Source of the DNA: Paenibacillus whitsoniae
Lineage (GTDB): Bacteria; Bacillota; Bacilli; Paenibacillales; NBRC-103111
Assembly: GCF_003955665.1 (NCBI RefSeq)
Contig: NZ_RXHU01000009.1
Coordinates: forward strand, 1-64,000
DNA length: 64,000 nt
Direction of reading: 5' to 3'
Shown here: positions 8,394-15,155 of the stretch, piece by piece
Layout of the letters: the number at the start of each line of letters is the position of its first letter
Position numbering within the stretch: position 1 is the first letter of the stretch
Position numbers and translations under genes: made by a program
Notes under the pieces: model-generated
Told to the model about the DNA's origin: nothing
What the model saw: only the letters and a program-made list of their open reading frames with translations
Databases searched by the model: none

Positions 8394-8501
8394 GGACCGT
8401 TGTTGTGTTGCATTTGGCTGGGAGGCCGTGGACCGTGATTGTGATGCATTCGGCCGTGGAGCCGTTGACCGCAATTGAGATACATCCGGCTACTGTCCGC
8501 C
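8394..8501. repeat. Three degenerate 36-bp tandem repeats
   Basis: Units at 8394-8429, 8430-8465 and 8466-8501 each begin GGACCG or TGACCG, carry GCATT(C/T)GG or ACATCCGG near base 18-24 and (in the first two) end GCCGT. Unit length is exactly 36 in all three. The array is not preceded by a credible coding start. Confidence 0.7.
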
Positions 8502-8537
8502 CGATGCCGTGGAGCAGCAATAGTTTACCCCTTACCG

Positions 8538-8740
8538 CCTGCTGAGGTGAACAGGCTAATTCCTGCGAAAAGGCAGGCTTTTTTCAAAAAAAGGGCGTTT
8601 TTTACAAAATGCCTGCGAATATGCAGTTATTTCGGCCAGGTCCGTTCCAAAAGAAGCTTTTCACTCAAAATGCCTGCATTTTCGCAGGAATTTCACAGAA
8701 TCAAGATGCGAATGGAGAAAATTCCTGCATTTTTGCAGGC
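8538..8740. repeat. Intergenic hairpin array A (CCTGC/GCAGG type)
   Basis: Short palindromes of the type CCTGCATTTTTGCAGG start at 8562, 8612, 8673 and 8724 (spacing 50, 61, 51), with a further CCTGC..CAGG pair at 8538. The last two are nearly identical in stem and flanking A/T runs. Related arrays occur at 34083-34275 and 42371-42564. Confidence 0.7.
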
Positions 8741-8839
8741 TTTGGCTTATTTCGCTAGCCTTGTGACAAGCCGTGAGCGGGGTGTTTTTTTCTCATGAAA
8801 AAGTCAGGCTATCTCCTGGAAATAAGTTATTTGTAATTA

Positions 8840-9025
8840 CCTATTTTCATCGCTTGGGCTCCGATTTCCAGAATAAGATAACGGCGTTGTCCTATTCGTC
8901 GGTTTTTACCGTGTTTCAAGCACATTTGCTGCAAATAGGTTCGTTTCCCAAACTTATTATCTTAAAAATCGACTCAGACGCTGAAATAGGATATCGTCGA
9001 TATCTAATTTCTGCAAACGCCTATT
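8840..9025. repeat. Intergenic array D (CCTATTTT/AAATAGG type, 51-bp period)
   Basis: CCTATT starts at 8840 and 8891 (51 bp apart), GCTG-(C/A)-AAATAGG cores at 8933 and 8984 (51 bp apart), and CCTATTTTTC at 9020. The complementary motifs CCTATTT and AAATAGG can pair. The period equals that of array A although the core sequence is different. Confidence 0.5.
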
Positions 9026-9073
9026 TTTCTTCTCCAACCTGTTCTGGCTTTTCCCAAGCATCCCCCACAAGAC

Positions 9074-9104
9074 AAAAAGACCCGGCCTCTTACACAGGCC
9101 AGAT
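9074..9104 (-). terminator. csoR terminator
   Basis: On the minus strand GATCTGGCCT and AGGCCGGGTC form a stem with a short loop, followed by TTTTT, starting two bases after the csoR stop codon. Confidence 0.8.
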
Positions 9105-9105
9105 C

Positions 9106-9432
9106 TTATTTCATCAACTTGTTAATGGTCGTCAACAGCTCGGTAATCACATCTTCGTCCCCATCGTGGATACGTTCGATGACGCAGCTTTTCATATGAT
9201 GCTCCAGCAGCTGCTTGCTTACACCGTTCAGCGCCGACTGGATCGAGGAAATCTGGTTCAGGACGTCGTCGCAATACGTGTCCTTCTCGATCAAGCCCTT
9301 CACCCCGCGAATCTGCCCTTCAATACGGTTCAGCCGCGTGATCAGGTTGCTTTTCGCCTTATCGGAATGATGACTCTTACGTTCGCTTGGGTTCGCACAC
9401 GATTCATGGCTGCACGCTTCGGCTTCAGACAT
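9106..9432 (-). CDS. csoR: Copper-sensing repressor CsoR
   Basis: A 108-residue all-helical CsoR/FrmR-family repressor from the ATG at 9432, which has GGAAGGAGGG at the right distance (a longer frame upstream lacks one). The Cu(I) ligands follow the family spacing exactly: C54 in DTYCDDV, then H79 and C83 in EHHMKSC (25 and 4 residues apart). The N-terminus adds a Cys/His-rich tail (EACSHESCANP..SHHSD), which is longer than usual and may also bind metal. It represses copZA and probably itself, since a G-tract pseudo-palindrome lies in its own promoter. Cu(I) binding releases DNA. Confidence 0.93.
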   Translation of the reverse strand: MSEAEACSHESCANPSERKSHHSDKAKSNLITRLNRIEGQIRGVKGLIEKDTYCDDVLNQISSIQSALNGVSKQLLEHHMKSCVIERIHDGDEDVITELLTTINKLMK

Positions 9433-9462
9433 CGCGATCCCTCCTTCCTGTTTGCATTGTAA

Positions 9463-9481
9463 CATAGCCCCCTCCCCTATG
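9463..9481. promoter_or_regulatory. CsoR-type operator at the csoR promoter
   Basis: CATAG-CCCCCTCCC-CTATG has inverted ends around a C/G tract, the same form as the operator before copZ. It lies 31-49 bp upstream of the csoR start and predicts auto-regulation. Confidence 0.7.
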
Positions 9482-9539
9482 GGAAGAGGGTATCAAGCAC
9501 ACAACGCAGCCGCCAATAACGCCCTATGAGAGCATCTTA

Positions 9540-9581
9540 TGATGCTGCCCGGCAAGGCATTTTCAAATCGTCGGGCAGCCT
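9540..9581. other. Hairpins downstream of the HNH gene
   Basis: GCTGCCCG and CGGGCAGC form an 8-bp stem with a 20-nt loop, beside a smaller GCATC-TTAT-GATGC hairpin just upstream (about 9532). There is no T-run on the minus strand, so a classical terminator is not certain, but the position just after the HNH stop suits transcript ending or 3'-end protection. Confidence 0.45.
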
Positions 9582-9582
9582 C

Positions 9583-10428
9583 CTATATGCGGGAAGTGAT
9601 AAACTCATCCATATCCCGATCTGCTTTGGATTGATTGCATAGCATGCAGGCGCAGACACAGTTGTCCGGCGTCGTGTGCCCGCCTTTGGCCCGCGGCAGC
9701 ATGTGGTCGATGGTGTCCCCGTATTGGCCGCAAAACCGGCACGTGTAGTTATCCCGCTCCAGAATCAACTGGCGGAATTCCTTGTTGCTGTACAAGCGGC
9801 GGATCGTGTAGCGGTTCACCACCACGGCTGCCCGCTCCTTGACAAGTGTCAGTGCAAGCTCGGGTTCCACTTCTTGATGCCACTTGCGGCCGTTGTCCGT
9901 TTTGCCGCGCATGCGGATGAATCCATTGCGATTCGGCAGCAAGCCGACGGCTTTTAGCTCACGAATCGGTACCGGCTTCTTCTCCGGTGGCTTCTTCTCT
10001 TGGACTGCCACAGTTACCGCATGCGGTGCCGCCGTAACAGGGCTTCCCCCCTTCGCCTTCTTCTTGCGCCGGCGTCTACGTTTTTTCTTGCCTTTGGCTT
10101 CTTCCGCTTGATCTGCGGCGAACACACTGCCCGCTGCTTCCGCATTGCCCGCAACCGACTCAGCTGATTTTCCGAGGGCAACAATGTCGGCAGCTAACTC
10201 GTCCGAACTGCCCGCCGCCACCCCCGGCTCCAGCCGTTTATCCCGGCAGTCCTTGCAGGCGCCCCGGCGCGATGTGGCCCCGCGGCGTCTGCCCGTTCTC
10301 CGCTTGAACGCGGTCAGCGGTTTAGGCAGCCCGCAATAGGCGCAAGGCTTCGTCTGTATTATGTTGTCCTCTGCAACAGGCATTGCCCCTATATCCTCAC
10401 CGCTGAAAAATACCTCGCCACCCTTCAT
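9583..10428 (-). CDS. HNH endonuclease with N-terminal zinc ribbon and basic linker
   Basis: A 281-residue protein in three parts. Residues 29-61 hold C29-x2-C32 and C58-x2-C61, a zinc ribbon with the CxYCGxPKPLTAF..RRTGRR signature. Residues about 65-180 are a low-complexity linker with a run of about ten Lys/Arg (near 114-123). Residues 226-281 are a compact HNH domain: C230/C233 and C261/C264 for structural zinc, D241-H242, N256 and N265-x2-K268 for catalysis. All HNH residues are present, so DNA cleavage or nicking is plausible. No methylase, phage or integrase gene is adjacent, and the biological target is unknown. It is a single-gene unit. Confidence 0.8.
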   Translation of the reverse strand: MKGGEVFFSGEDIGAMPVAEDNIIQTKPCAYCGLPKPLTAFKRRTGRRRGATSRRGACKDCRDKRLEPGVAAGSSDELAADIVALGKSAESVAGNAEAAGSVFAADQAEEAKGKKKRRRRRKKKAKGGSPVTAAPHAVTVAVQEKKPPEKKPVPIRELKAVGLLPNRNGFIRMRGKTDNGRKWHQEVEPELALTLVKERAAVVVNRYTIRRLYSNKEFRQLILERDNYTCRFCGQYGDTIDHMLPRAKGGHTTPDNCVCACMLCNQSKADRDMDEFITSRI

Positions 10429-10524
10429 TCTGCATGTCAGCTCCGTTTCCTCATGTTGCCTCTATCGTATCATATTTCACACGTCCAATGAACCTTTCCG
10501 CAGACATGGGGCGCCTTGCTCGCT

Positions 10525-11415
10525 TTAGCCCTCAAAGAATCCCCCTTGCCAATCCTCCCATTCCTCTCTTGCCAAATATCGGATATAAGCCTTCGCCGGC
10601 TGCGCGGCAGCATCGCTGAAGGCCGCCCCGCCAAGCAGGAACCTCAACTTAGGAAAGATTTCCCTAATACCGTCAATCCACGCATGCACGCGATCGACAT
10701 TCTGCTTGTCCGTCACGGAGATTGCGACGTAGGAAACGCCATGGCTCCGAATCATCTCCGCCAGCCCGTTAAAGGGGGTATCTGCCCCCAAGTATAGCAC
10801 CTCTGCACCGCGCTTACGCAAAAATAGGCTAAACATCATGAGGCCGAGATGATGACGCTCTCCTTCAGGGCACAGGGCCAGTACAACGGGCAGCCCGGCA
10901 ATCACGGGAAAAATTCTAAAAAAGGCCGACAGTCTTCGCATAATCGTTTCCGAAGCAAAGTGCTCTTGCGCCACGGTAATATGCCCGGCCTCCCAGGCTT
11001 CACCGGTCCGATATAAGACAGGTGCAATAACACGCTGAAGCGCCTCTTCAAAACGAAAAAGGGCAAACGCCAAATCGATGGCTTCATCGGCCTGCGCAGC
11101 ACGAAAATGAATTAACTCTGTGTACAACTTATTAATCAAACTGTCGTAAGCGTCCGTCTCGACAGTCGGCTTCTCTGTGTCGTTATGTACAATCCGGCTC
11201 TTGCTCTTTAACTGCCTTACGGCGTCGCTAATCTTAAGACCGTCTTGTTCAACTTTGCGTTTAAGATACCGGAGGGTTGAGAGGTCGTCATCACTAAGAA
11301 GCCGATGTCCGCCTTCACTGCGACTCGGGGAGATCACCCCATACCGGTTTTCCCAAGCGCGAATTGTTACCACAGGCAGGCCCACAAGCTCCGAGGCTTG
11401 CTTCATACTGTACAT
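10525..11415 (-). CDS. carH: CarH/LitR-type cobalamin-dependent light-responsive repressor
   Basis: A 296-residue MerR-family regulator in three parts: winged-helix HTH (1-70, MKQASELVGLPVVTIRAWENRYG), helical cobalamin cap (about 85-165) and Rossmann-like B12-binding domain (about 170-296). Diagnostic residues of adenosylcobalamin photoreceptors are present: W141-x9-E151-H152 in the cap and E186-x-H188-x2-G191 for the lower axial histidine. In this family the AdoCbl-bound tetramer holds DNA in the dark and falls apart in light. The ATG at 11415 is chosen because AAGGAG lies nine bases upstream; a TTG two codons earlier is too close. It is divergent from the PAS-MCP operon, whose promoter carries 11-bp-spaced repeats suited to a CarH tetramer. 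Confidence 0.92.
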   Translation of the reverse strand: MYSMKQASELVGLPVVTIRAWENRYGVISPSRSEGGHRLLSDDDLSTLRYLKRKVEQDGLKISDAVRQLKSKSRIVHNDTEKPTVETDAYDSLINKLYTELIHFRAAQADEAIDLAFALFRFEEALQRVIAPVLYRTGEAWEAGHITVAQEHFASETIMRRLSAFFRIFPVIAGLPVVLALCPEGERHHLGLMMFSLFLRKRGAEVLYLGADTPFNGLAEMIRSHGVSYVAISVTDKQNVDRVHAWIDGIREIFPKLRFLLGGAAFSDAAAQPAKAYIRYLAREEWEDWQGGFFEG

Positions 11416-11436
11416 CGACAATCACTCCTTACAACA

Positions 11437-11465
11437 ATTATACATAATCTATACAATTTTTGTAT
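11437..11465 (-). promoter_or_regulatory. carH promoter with inverted repeat
   Basis: A minus-strand -10 box TATAAT lies at 11437-11442. Just upstream ATACAA-TTT-TTGTAT (11451-11465) is a perfect inverted repeat and contains the CTATACAA motif (11449-11456) seen repeatedly in the facing promoter. Auto-regulation by CarH is predicted. Confidence 0.65.
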
Positions 11466-11502
11466 GTCGCAAACACACGATGAGGAGAAAATGAAAAAAA
11501 CG

Positions 11503-11579
11503 TTGTTTATTTTGTATAGTTTTTATATAGTATAACTATACAATATCTATACAAATTTGCGTAGATCCCTATACAATCT
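11503..11579 (+). promoter_or_regulatory. Promoter and four-unit 11-bp CarH operator of the PAS-MCP operon
   Basis: TTGTTT (11503-11508) and TATAGT (11526-11531) are 17 bp apart. From 11536 the sequence divides into 11-bp units: CTATACAATAT, CTATACAAATT, TGCGTAGATCC, CTATACAATCT, so three good copies and one degenerate copy in register. A reversed copy, TTGTATAG, is at 11512-11519. CarH of Thermus is known to bind such 11-bp direct repeats as a tetramer using three of four DNA-binding domains. Confidence 0.8.
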
Positions 11580-11597
11580 TGCAAAGGGAGGATCCCC

Positions 11598-12497
11598 ATG
11601 AACAGCAATGCCCATCTCCTGGCGGTCATGACCGCTATTGAAAGCTCTCTCGCTATCATCGAATTCGATACGAACGGTCATGTTGTCCGAGTTAACGATC
11701 ATTTTGCCCATGCGCTGAGCTATACTCCGGCAGAAATGATCGGCTTGCATCACAGCGCCTTCTGCATGCCCGAATTTGTGAACAGTCCCGACTATGTAAA
11801 GCTATGGAATGAACTGCGTCAAGGCCGCACCTTTCAAGACAAGATTCAACGCGTCCGCAAGGACGGCCGCGTTATCTGGTTAGAAGCGACCTATATGCCA
11901 ATCCTGGACCTGGTAGGCAAGCCCTACGGCGTGCTGAAAATTGCCACAAATATCGATAAGCGCGAACAAACCTCTGTCCGGCTTAGAGCCAACCTGATCG
12001 GTTTGTCGACGGAACTGATGGAACGCGCCCGCACGGGGTTGGCACGCAGCCGCAATATTGAAGACGCCGTCCGCCATGTCGTCTCCAGCTCCCAGCAGAA
12101 TCTTGAGAGCCTTCATGAATTGCATACACGCTCCAGCTCGATGTCCAGAATCGTTCGCTCGATACAGGAGGTCGCTGACCAAACCAAGCTGCTTGCCCTG
12201 AACGCTGCAATTGAAGCCGCTCATGCCAAGGAATACGGCCTGGGGTTTAGTGTCGTAGCGAATGAGGTTCGTAAGCTGGCGGTTCAAGTTGAGCATGCCA
12301 CTAAGGAAGCTGGCCGATATTTATCTGAATTTGCGGATCAAGTCCACAAGATCGGGAACTCAACCCAGCGTTCCAGCCAGCTTGCTGCTGAAAGCCAGCG
12401 AACAATTGAAGAAGCGATCGAAGCATTTGCCCAAATTGAAGAAGCGACCTTCCGGCTGGAAGACAAAGCTTCCGAAATTATGCTAATCGCGAATTGA
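11598..12497 (+). CDS. Soluble PAS-domain methyl-accepting chemotaxis-type protein
   Basis: A 299-residue protein without membrane segments. Residues 8-120 form a PAS domain with its C-terminal PAC part ([53 protein letters not shown]), and residues about 150-295 a short MCP signalling coiled coil with the hairpin tip [38 protein letters not shown] (partial). It should pass a cytosolic PAS signal (flavin, haem or another ligand; not decidable here) to CheW/CheA. It is the first gene of the CarH-facing operon, with an AAGGGAGG ribosome binding site. The next gene starts 9 bp after its stop. Confidence 0.85.
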   Translation: MNSNAHLLAVMTAIESSLAIIEFDTNGHVVRVNDHFAHALSYTPAEMIGLHHSAFCMPEFVNSPDYVKLWNELRQGRTFQDKIQRVRKDGRVIWLEATYMPILDLVGKPYGVLKIATNIDKREQTSVRLRANLIGLSTELMERARTGLARSRNIEDAVRHVVSSSQQNLESLHELHTRSSSMSRIVRSIQEVADQTKLLALNAAIEAAHAKEYGLGFSVVANEVRKLAVQVEHATKEAGRYLSEFADQVHKIGNSTQRSSQLAAESQRTIEEAIEAFAQIEEATFRLEDKASEIMLIAN

Positions 12498-12506
12498 GGT
12501 GAGGTT

Positions 12507-14309
12507 ATGCAGCTGCTAGATCACCGAACATTTTATGCCCTAATGATTGCAGGCGCCAAGGAAGTCATTCACCGAGAGCAAGAATTAAATGCCATTAATG
12601 TTTTCCCTGTTGCTGACGGCGATACAGGAAGCAATCTTGCCCACTTGATGCGAATGATCCTGCGCGAATCGCGTTGGTGTGAGCCCTCCGTTCACATGCT
12701 GGACAGCATCAAGCAAGCTTGCCTCAAAGGATCACGCGGCAATTCGGGCATGATTTTCTCACAGTTTATCATTGCCATGTGTGATTTTTTGAGGGTTCAT
12801 CCCGCTTTGAACGGGGCGCAATTCGTAGAAATGTGCGAGCACTCCGCCGCTATGTCGCGCAGATCCGTTCAAGATCCGCAGGAGGGAACCGTTCTTACGG
12901 TCATGAAAGACTGGGCTCTCGCGCTGCGTTCGAGACTGAGAGAATCCGATCTCCTTCTCGGCTTGCTGCAGCCGTCTCTTCAGGCCGCCTTCATTTCGTT
13001 GGAGAGAACGAAGGACCAGCTTCCTATTCTTCATCGCCACGGCATTGTCGATGCAGGCGCCAAGGGGTTCGTCCATTTCTTGCAGGGATTCGTTTCTTCT
13101 TTAAGTGAAACCGCCGTAAGCGAAGAGCAGCCGACGAGCCTGACAGAGCTTACATTTTCGGAAGGGAATGCCTCCTCCCACTTCTTGGCTGAACCGCCGG
13201 AGCTTCGATACTGCGCCGAATTTCTCATTGATGTAAAAAACGATTGGGAGAAACTTCAGCACAAGGTTGCCGCTATGGGCAATTCCATGGTCGCTGTCGG
13301 CAACAGCCACCAAGGAAAAATTCATATCCATACGAATGTCCCGGATCAAATCGCGGAAGCCATTCACGAGCGGGGACACATTGTCTATCAGAAGGTAGAC
13401 GACATGCAGCGGCAGTATGACATGCTTCATCGCCGGCAGGCTTCGGTTGCGCTTGTGGTCGATTCCGCCTGTGACATTCCGGAAGCGTGGCTTGATCGCT
13501 ATCAGATCTATCGTATTCCGCTTCTCCTGGAGCTTGACGGCTCGGTTTACTTGGATAAAGTGACGCTGCGCTCCCAGTCCTTCTATGACAAGCTGGAAAC
13601 GCTGAGCGAGCCTGCCCGCACTTCCCAGCCTGCCCAAGAGACCATTTCCGCGCTCTATGAACAGCTGCTGCATCATTACGATCATGTGATTTCCATTCAT
13701 CTGGCCAAACCTTTAAGCGGAACCTTCGACGCCTGCCGTCAGGCTGCCAGCCTTATCAACGCTGACCGAATCCATGTCATCGACTCCCGAACGTTATCCG
13801 GAGCCTACGGTTTGCTTGTCCTGCAAACCGCTGAAGCCATTAAGGCCGGGAAAAGCGTGGATGACGTAAGGCAATCACTCCTTACAGCCATCCCCCGTTC
13901 AGAAATCTTGGTAAGCGTCCCTACACTGGAGCACATGATCCGAGGAGGGCGGGTGAGTCCTATGCAGGGCCTTCTGGCAAAATGGCTTCGTATGAAGCCG
14001 ATTGTTTCCCTGAATCACGAAGGAAAATCTAAGCTATATGGGAAGACACTCTTTCAACGTTCAAATCTTCGGAAAATGCTGAAGCACCTTGCTAATCTTC
14101 ATGCCCGCAACCCGATTGAACAATACGTGGTTCTTCATGCGGAAGCTGAAGTGGAGAGCAGAACGTGCGTTGAAGCTATGACACGCCTAACGGGTCGTGC
14201 CCCGGTCTATGTAACAAGCGTCTCGCCCGTGATCGGCTTGAATGCAGGCAAGGGCGCGGTCAGTGTAGCCATGCTGTTAAGCAACACCAATATGAGGGAG
14301 GAACATTGA
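12507..14309 (+). CDS. DhaL(DAK2)-DegV fusion, fatty acid kinase-like
   Basis: A 600-residue fusion of two domains that elsewhere are separate partner proteins. The N-terminal about 195 residues are a DhaL/DAK2 nucleotide-binding domain like that of FakA: NVFPVADGDTGSN (31-43, with Mg-ligand aspartates D37 and D39) and GSRGNSGMIFSQF (75-87). A linker (about 200-305) follows. The C-terminal about 295 residues are a DegV/FakB-type fatty-acid-binding domain: VDSACDIP, TSQPA, HLAKPLSGTF, VIDSRTLSGAYG and GGRVSP. FakA phosphorylates a fatty acid held by FakB, so this chain could be a self-contained fatty acid kinase. Activity is inferred. It lies 9 bp after the PAS-MCP gene and directly abuts the next start codon. 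Confidence 0.85.
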   Translation: MQLLDHRTFYALMIAGAKEVIHREQELNAINVFPVADGDTGSNLAHLMRMILRESRWCEPSVHMLDSIKQACLKGSRGNSGMIFSQFIIAMCDFLRVHPALNGAQFVEMCEHSAAMSRRSVQDPQEGTVLTVMKDWALALRSRLRESDLLLGLLQPSLQAAFISLERTKDQLPILHRHGIVDAGAKGFVHFLQGFVSSLSETAVSEEQPTSLTELTFSEGNASSHFLAEPPELRYCAEFLIDVKNDWEKLQHKVAAMGNSMVAVGNSHQGKIHIHTNVPDQIAEAIHERGHIVYQKVDDMQRQYDMLHRRQASVALVVDSACDIPEAWLDRYQIYRIPLLLELDGSVYLDKVTLRSQSFYDKLETLSEPARTSQPAQETISALYEQLLHHYDHVISIHLAKPLSGTFDACRQAASLINADRIHVIDSRTLSGAYGLLVLQTAEAIKAGKSVDDVRQSLLTAIPRSEILVSVPTLEHMIRGGRVSPMQGLLAKWLRMKPIVSLNHEGKSKLYGKTLFQRSNLRKMLKHLANLHARNPIEQYVVLHAEAEVESRTCVEAMTRLTGRAPVYVTSVSPVIGLNAGKGAVSVAMLLSNTNMREEH

Positions 14310-15089
14310 ATGTGGTCTTTATACGGGGTTAGCGGAATCGCCATTGGATTATTTATGCTAGCGCTATTTGGCGTTGCCCAAGTGAAAAAAGACAATTCCA
14401 TCGTGGATATCGGCTGGGGAATCGGATTTGTGATCATCGCGCTGCTAACCTTTGCCTACCTACCCGGATATGGAGCGCGGCGGCTGCTCGTGACTGGCCT
14501 AGTTGCCGCATGGGGATTGCGGTTAGCCCTCCACCTCTGGCTTCGCTCCTTAGGCAGGGGCGAAGATTTCCGCTATGCGAATTTTCGCAAGCAATGGGGA
14601 AAGCGCGCCGTCGTGATCGCTCTGTTCCGAGTGTTCCTGATGCAAGGCGTTATCATGCTCGGGCTGGCCTATCCCATCATTCTTGCAAATGCGAATCCCG
14701 ACAGCAGTCTGGACGCAGCCGCCTACGCCGGCCTCGTTGTCTGGCTCGTCGGCTTTCTGTTTCAAGCCGTGGGCGATTATCAGCTTCGGGTATTCAAGCG
14801 CCGGCGCAAGCGCTCTGAAGATGTCCTGACCAGCGGGTTATGGCGGTATACGCGTCATCCCAATTATTTTGGCGAGGCTGCCATGTGGTGGGGCATTGCC
14901 TTGATCGTGCTTCCCTTGCCCGGCGGCTGGGGAGCGCTTATCAGCGCTTTTCTGATTAACCTGCTCTTGCTCAAAATTTCGGGTGTTCCCTTCCTGGATC
15001 GCCGTTATGCCGAGAATGCAGCGTACCAGCAGTATAAGAAAGAAACGAATCGATTCATTCCTTGGTTTCCCAAAAAGCAGAATAGTTGA
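14310..15089 (+). CDS. DUF1295 membrane protein (steroid reductase/ICMT-like)
   Basis: A 259-residue polytopic membrane protein with about six or seven helices. The family signature GLWRYTRHPNYFGEAAMWWG lies in the C-terminal third. In the steroid 5-alpha-reductase and isoprenylcysteine methyltransferase superfamily this region binds the cofactor (NADPH or AdoMet). The ATG follows the preceding TGA without a gap, and its ribosome binding site AGGGAGG lies inside the DegV coding end, so translation is coupled. DUF1295 genes occur in several light/B12-regulated clusters, often with lipid-modifying genes. Its substrate is unknown, but a membrane lipid or isoprenoid is likely. Confidence 0.85.
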   Translation: MWSLYGVSGIAIGLFMLALFGVAQVKKDNSIVDIGWGIGFVIIALLTFAYLPGYGARRLLVTGLVAAWGLRLALHLWLRSLGRGEDFRYANFRKQWGKRAVVIALFRVFLMQGVIMLGLAYPIILANANPDSSLDAAAYAGLVVWLVGFLFQAVGDYQLRVFKRRRKRSEDVLTSGLWRYTRHPNYFGEAAMWWGIALIVLPLPGGWGALISAFLINLLLLKISGVPFLDRRYAENAAYQQYKKETNRFIPWFPKKQNS

Positions 15090-15107
15090 TGGAGCTTCGC
15101 CATCCGC

Positions 15108-15139
15108 AAGAAAAGCAGCCTCTCCACCTAAGAGAGACT
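15108..15139. terminator. Bidirectional terminator
   Basis: AAAAGCAGCCTCTC and GAGAGACTGCTTTTC pair around a 7-nt loop with A and T runs on both sides. It separates the convergent DUF1295 and surface-protein genes. Confidence 0.85.
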
Positions 15140-15155
15140 GCTTTTCTTCTACCGA

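Larger units (their letters stand above)
8292..9073. other. Gene-free, repeat-rich spacer between the copZA and csoR units
   Basis: Nearly 800 bases without a credible gene. It contains three degenerate 36-bp tandem repeats (8394-8501), an array of CCTGC..GCAGG hairpins (8538-8740) and an array built on CCTATTTT/AAATAGG with 51-bp spacing (8840-9025). Reading frames over the region have no ribosome binding sites and biased composition. Confidence 0.75.

Noticed and set aside
8538..8740. Possible CRISPR array
   Set aside because: Repeats are short palindromes of 16-20 bp at uneven 50/61/51 spacing, not identical 24-37 bp repeats, and no cas gene is present.
8475..9462. Plus-strand frames in the spacer between copZ and csoR
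   Set aside because: They run through the hairpin arrays, lack start signals and end antisense to csoR.
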